From contig QWPN01000131.1 in the NCBI GenBank assembly GCA_003671185.1, forward strand, positions 1-43,558: a stretch of 43,558 bases of DNA. The letters run 5' to 3'. Position numbers and translations under genes: made by a program. Numbering within the stretch: the first letter of the stretch is position 1; the number at the start of each line of letters is the position of its first letter. The notes below the pieces were generated by a model. That model saw only the letters and a list, made by a program, of their open reading frames with translations, was not told the DNA's origin and ran no database searches. Below, piece after piece: positions 39,155 to 43,558 of the stretch. Origin of the DNA: Planctomycetota bacterium (lineage in GTDB: Bacteria > Planctomycetota > Planctomycetia > Pirellulales > UBA1268).

Positions 39155-39158
<4 letters not shown>
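37953..39158 (-). CDS. Exported PQQ-binding-like beta-propeller protein
   Basis: A 401-residue protein with a signal peptide (MTIAARLLCILAALVAAPVL, then PADPE) and a beta-propeller made of PQQ-like repeats. Typical blades are ADGMLYVGDLDGTFHALALD, DDGATRWTFRTEQGG, VIVGDDTGIVRAFDRGSGAP, VWEYVTEGEISGGPTII, VFIAGCDGRLHVIDADTGKE and VAIIDAATGETLWEFDAG. Seven or eight such units can be followed. No methanol-dehydrogenase catalytic motif or heme c motif (CxxCH) is seen, so a BamB-like scaffold or binding role is as likely as a dehydrogenase. The start ATG at 39158 overlaps the alcohol dehydrogenase stop by four bases. It was probably placed next to the dehydrogenases for a shared pathway, but that is inference. 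Confidence 0.87.
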
Positions 39159-40315
<1,157 letters not shown>

Positions 40316-40327
40316 GATGGTGCCGCC

Positions 40328-41761
40328 TCAGACCTTGATGACGGCCGCCGCCGGCACCTGCAGGGCCCGCGAGCGGTACAGGAAGTCGATGATGTTGCCC
40401 TCGTGGGGCTGCAGCCAGTCGAGCTTCGTGGTGGGGATGGGCCCGAGGTTGAGCCTGTCGATGTGCGTGCAGTCGACCAGTTGGGCCTGGAAGGCCGGGT
40501 CCTCGGTGATCGCCGAGCAGACGAGCGTGGGCCCGATCGCCTCCACCATCCGCTCCTGCGGGCACTCCACCACGCTCACGAACGGGAACATGTACTCGGC
40601 CCTGGCGATGTCGGGCTCCACTGACGCGCAGTGCACGACCGTGGGCCGCAGCCATCCGCAGCGTTCCCCCTCCACGAACCGGTCGCCGTATGCGGCCGTT
40701 GCGTGGGTCACCCCGGCCGCCTTCATGCCCCCCTCGATCTGCTGCCAGATCGCCTTCGCGGCACCGGGGATCGTGAAGGCGGCGAGCCGGGCGTCCGGGT
40801 CCTGCGGCGGCTTGACGTCGATCGGCCCCAGGCGTTCGGCCAAGGCCGCGGCAATGGCCTTGGTGTGCCGGCTGGCGTATATGGCGGACGCATTGATGCA
40901 GCCGCGGCCGCTGTTGATCGCCACGCTCTCCACCATCACGTCGAGGTGCCGCTCCCAGCCGTCGACCTCGTCGTCGCCGAGGATGATCTTGGAGAATCCG
41001 GGGCCGTGAACCTGCACGCCGGGATTGCCGCGATACTGCTCCACGGTCTTGGCGCTGCCGAAGATCATGCTGCGGCGGCAGCCGGCGAGGATTCCCGCGC
41101 CCACGTCGGTGGCACCGGGATAGAGGCCGATGGCCTCGGCCGGGATGCCCGCCTCCACCATCGCCGCAGCCATCCGGTAGGGCGTCCAAGGCTCCTGGCT
41201 GCCCGGCTTCATCACCAGTCCCACGCCCAGCGCGATCACCGGCAGCCAGAGCGTGTGCACGCCCGGCGAGTTGGAGGGGAGCACGAGCCCCAGCACCGGC
41301 GACTGCACCTGGTAACTGACCGTCACGCCGCGCTGCTCGACCCCGAAGCCCTTCCAGAGGATCGACGTGTCGAGCCCGCGAGACAGGGCGTCGAGCATGC
41401 GGTCCATGTTCGAGAGCACGAACATGTTCTTCTGCATGTTGGCCCGGCACAGCGACTCGGGCAGGCCGGTGGTGGCCGACTGCTGCTTGGCGAAGTCATC
41501 CGGCGACTGCCGCGAGTCGCCCACCGTGAGCGTGCCGTGGGCGTAGAGGTTGCCGGCCGTCTGCAGCCGCTCCACGATCTCCTCGGGGTCGATGGCGAGC
41601 AGGGCACGCCGGGCCTGCGCGGCCTTCTGCAGGTCGCGGCCCACGATCGCTCCGCCCACCTGGCTCACCTCGGCGACCGGTTCACCGGTGAGGAAGTGCA
41701 CGAGCGTCTCGCGCTCGAGCGACTCGTAGGGCTTGCCAAATCGCCAAGCGGGCAGGTGCAT
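40328..41761 (-). CDS. Acylating-type aldehyde dehydrogenase / LuxC-like acyl reductase
   Basis: A 477-residue aldehyde dehydrogenase superfamily protein. Cofactor segments: SPVLGLVLPSNSPGVHTLWL (LPSNSPG in place of PWN.P), LVMKPGSQEPWTPYRMAAAM (KPG/KPSE-like) and MIFGSAKTVEQYRG (FTGS-like). The catalytic cysteine is in AINSGRGCINASAIYASRHT (Cys ~288). The ELGG motif carrying the general-base glutamate of hydrolytic ALDHs is absent, replaced by VHGPGFSKIILGDDEVDGWE. Loss of this glutamate is characteristic of CoA-acylating ALDHs and LuxC-type acyl reductases. A ~100-residue N-terminal region of unusual sequence precedes the fold. Together with the adjacent LuxE/PaaK-like gene (25 bp upstream), this suggests reduction of an activated acid to an aldehyde. 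Confidence 0.85.
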   Translation of the reverse strand: MHLPAWRFGKPYESLERETLVHFLTGEPVAEVSQVGGAIVGRDLQKAAQARRALLAIDPEEIVERLQTAGNLYAHGTLTVGDSRQSPDDFAKQQSATTGLPESLCRANMQKNMFVLSNMDRMLDALSRGLDTSILWKGFGVEQRGVTVSYQVQSPVLGLVLPSNSPGVHTLWLPVIALGVGLVMKPGSQEPWTPYRMAAAMVEAGIPAEAIGLYPGATDVGAGILAGCRRSMIFGSAKTVEQYRGNPGVQVHGPGFSKIILGDDEVDGWERHLDVMVESVAINSGRGCINASAIYASRHTKAIAAALAERLGPIDVKPPQDPDARLAAFTIPGAAKAIWQQIEGGMKAAGVTHATAAYGDRFVEGERCGWLRPTVVHCASVEPDIARAEYMFPFVSVVECPQERMVEAIGPTLVCSAITEDPAFQAQLVDCTHIDRLNLGPIPTTKLDWLQPHEGNIIDFLYRSRALQVPAAAVIKV

Positions 41762-41786
41762 GGGGGAACTCTCGGGTGCGTGAAAA

Positions 41787-42923
41787 TCAGTAGACGCCCA
41801 CGGTCGTGCTGGCCGCCAGTTCGCGGAACGGTCGCACGCCGCTGATGCCGTCCCAGGGATACGTGGCGTACGGCAGTTCCCGCTCCCCCTCGTCGCGTTC
41901 CAGAAACCCGGGGATGAACGTTTCGCGGGTCAGCGTGGTGAGGCGCACGCGGCCCGTGCCGCCGTAGGGCACCAACCGGTCGCGATCGTCGAAGTCGACC
42001 ACTTCGATCACGGCCCGCGGTTGCGGCGCGTAGTAGGCGATCGTGTAGCCGTCGGCCGGAATCACCGGGCGGGATGCGGCCAGGCCCATCAGCGTGTTGC
42101 CGTAGGTGGGCGTCATGTAGGCGCCGTCGAGCAACTCCTCGACCGCGAACCGAGTCCACTGCGGCGTGAACTCGGTCCCACCGGAGAAGATGCCGGTGAT
42201 CCCCGCCTTGCGGATCGTGGTGCCCTTCTTCTCCAGGGCCAGGGCCAGGGCCTCCAGCAGCTTGGGCGTGGTGAACATGCAGCGCACGTCGTGGCCGGCC
42301 TCCAGGATCGTGATCGCCTGGTCGATGCAGTGCTGCTTGTAGGCTTCGAGGTGCTCCATCCAGCCCTTCTGAATGAGCTTGATCACCCAGCGGGGATCGA
42401 GGTCGACGCAGAAGCAGATGCCTCCGCGGAACTGGGCCAGGTGCTCGATCGACAGCCGCAGCCGGCGCGGACCGGAGGGACCGAGCATCAGCCAGTTCGC
42501 GCCGCGCGGGAAATGCTCTTCCGGCAGCGTGGCCGAAAACTGCTCGTAGTCGGTGCGGAAGTCACGGGAATTGACCCGCGACTTGGGCACGCCCGTCGTG
42601 CCGCCCGTCTCGAACACGTAGATGGGCTGATCGGCGAGGCCCTTGGGCACCCAGCGTCGCACCGGCCCGCCGCGCAGCCATTCGTCCTCGAAGGGGGGAA
42701 ACTTCTTCAGGTCGTCGAAGCACTTCACGTCCACGAGCGGGTCGAAGGGGAGCGACCGCGCGGCCTCCAGCCAGAACGGGCAACCGGTGGAGGGATGGAA
42801 GTGCCAGGCCATCATCTCGACGGTGTGGGCGTCGAGATCCGCGCGGGCCGCCGCCACGGCGGCGGCGGATGCGACCTCGAACACGGAAGGGCGGGAGGTC
42901 GGGGTCGTCGTGCCCGATGACAT
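41787..42923 (-). CDS. LuxE/PaaK-like adenylate-forming acyl ligase or acyl-protein synthetase
   Basis: A 378-residue adenylate-forming enzyme. The nucleotide-binding motif is YVFETGGTTGVPKSRVNSRD (the [ST]-G-G-T-T-G-x-P-K loop, residues ~105-116). Also seen are PRGANWLMLGPSGPRRLRLS, TTPKLLEALALALEKKGTTI, GITGIFSGGTEFTPQW, DGAYMTPTYGNTLMGLAASR (Y.nT family block) and a C-terminal PYGGTGRVRLTTLTRETFIP (GE.G...lT.L). PaaK ligases are ~430 residues; this length is nearer LuxE acyl-protein synthetases (~370), with a short C-terminal domain. It probably activates a carboxylic acid for the ALDH next door. The ATG at 42923 has GGAG upstream; the frame to 43040 is not family-like. Confidence 0.85.
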   Translation of the reverse strand: MSSGTTTPTSRPSVFEVASAAAVAAARADLDAHTVEMMAWHFHPSTGCPFWLEAARSLPFDPLVDVKCFDDLKKFPPFEDEWLRGGPVRRWVPKGLADQPIYVFETGGTTGVPKSRVNSRDFRTDYEQFSATLPEEHFPRGANWLMLGPSGPRRLRLSIEHLAQFRGGICFCVDLDPRWVIKLIQKGWMEHLEAYKQHCIDQAITILEAGHDVRCMFTTPKLLEALALALEKKGTTIRKAGITGIFSGGTEFTPQWTRFAVEELLDGAYMTPTYGNTLMGLAASRPVIPADGYTIAYYAPQPRAVIEVVDFDDRDRLVPYGGTGRVRLTTLTRETFIPGFLERDEGERELPYATYPWDGISGVRPFRELAASTTVGVY

Positions 42924-42987
42924 GCAGGCGGCTCCGGGGGGCTGGGGCTGGGGCCGTGCGTCTGGTTCGCGCGGCGGGATGTGGCGG

Positions 42988-43458
42988 TCAGCCGCCCGTG
43001 GGGGTGTCCGCTGGCGGCAGCGGGGCGCCGAGTTGCGCAAACAACTGCAGCACGCCGTTGAAGTGGGCGAGCCGCGGACCGTAGCGGTCGATGAACTCGC
43101 CGAGCGCGTATTCGCTGTCGGTGAAGTCGTCGGCGTTGTCGGCAGCCTCTTGGGCGATGCCCGAGAGAAACTCGGTGTGAACCTTGGAAAGCGATTCGGC
43201 GGCCTGACGGCAGGACGCCGCCAGTCGTGGATTCGCCTCCTTCCAGGCCTTCAATTCGGCGTTGCGTTGCCGCTGCTGCAACGACACCTGGTTGACCAGT
43301 TCGGCGAGCAGTTCGCAGCTCCGCTGCTGCAGGCCGACCATGTCGCGGAGCAGTCTGTTCGTTTCGGCGGCATCGGCACCAGACCGGTCCTGACCCGGCG
43401 AGGGCACCGAACCCACGGAGATGTCGAGTTGCGTGAAGATCGGGGGGCCGTCGTTCAT
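42988..43458 (-). CDS. Hypothetical protein, helical
   Basis: 156 residues from the ATG at 43458 (MNDGPPIFTQLDISVGSVPS); the frame can be extended to 43518. I recognise no family. The sequence is rich in Glu, Gln and Ala and likely largely helical: NRLLRDMVGLQQRSCELLAE, LVNQVSLQQRQRNAELKAWK, KEANPRLAASCRQAAESLSK, TEFLSGIAQEAADNADDFTD. No signal peptide or membrane segment is visible. It is the first gene of the minus-strand cluster, 64 bp upstream of the LuxE/PaaK-like gene. The even codon use and clean helical pattern support a real gene. It could be a small coiled adaptor, but nothing shows its partner. Confidence 0.7.
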   Translation of the reverse strand: MNDGPPIFTQLDISVGSVPSPGQDRSGADAAETNRLLRDMVGLQQRSCELLAELVNQVSLQQRQRNAELKAWKEANPRLAASCRQAAESLSKVHTEFLSGIAQEAADNADDFTDSEYALGEFIDRYGPRLAHFNGVLQLFAQLGAPLPPADTPTGG

Positions 43459-43558
43459 GACCGTGTCTCGCGTGCGGGAACAATCCCTATGGTACGCAGC
43501 AAGGGTCGATTTTTCCACGTTCGCAAGCCTTTTCGGCGGCGCCGTCAGGGTTTCCCCA

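Overview
The window is about 43.6 kb of high-GC bacterial chromosome with densely packed genes. It most resembles a planctomycete, probably a Pirellulales-like lineage. The reasons are the very long SecA, the FHA/GAF/Fis-type regulator, a secreted protein with autotransporter-type (PATR) repeats, a PQQ-type beta-propeller protein, and a waaA gene that implies a diderm envelope with Kdo. The placement is an inference from gene content; no rRNA or other decisive marker gene is present. I see no tRNA, rRNA or CRISPR array.

Layout. (1) 1-4.1 kb, minus strand: isoprenoid precursor genes (prenyl synthase, dxs cut by the window edge) and exonuclease VII (xseA, xseB). (2) 4.2-10 kb: an MFS transporter, an FHA-GAF-HTH regulator without an AAA+ domain, a CbiX-type chelatase and a Prc/Tsp periplasmic protease. 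(3) 10-20.6 kb, minus strand: a long codirectional run of secA, waaA, metK, a membrane protein, a 36-residue membrane microprotein, a mannose-1-phosphate guanylyltransferase gene, a secreted lipase-like hydrolase, ruvX and an SDR-type epimerase. (4) 20.6-21.2 kb: non-coding sequence with an 18-bp perfect inverted repeat enclosing smaller hairpins. (5) 21.2-24.4 kb: a GC-poorer gene for a secreted polysaccharide deacetylase fused to Ig-like and PATR repeats. (6) 24.5-27.7 kb: gcvP preceded by a tandem glycine riboswitch with a good candidate promoter. (7) 27.8-31.3 kb: a YbfF-like esterase, an MBL-fold hydrolase and one complete IS1182-type insertion sequence whose right side abuts the trpD stop codon. 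(8) 31.3-36 kb: trpD, a nucleoside hydrolase, an HtrA-like protease, a DksA/TraR-type zinc-finger protein and a SOUL heme-binding protein. (9) 36-43.5 kb, minus strand: a tight seven-gene operon containing a LuxE/PaaK-like adenylate-forming enzyme, an acylating-type aldehyde dehydrogenase, an iron-type alcohol dehydrogenase, a beta-propeller protein, YjbQ and a group II PLP decarboxylase.

Most of the window is housekeeping. The accessory or unusual parts are the PATR-fused deacetylase with its flanking structured repeat, the insertion sequence, and the LuxE/LuxC-like acid-to-aldehyde-to-alcohol module, which has no luciferase nearby.
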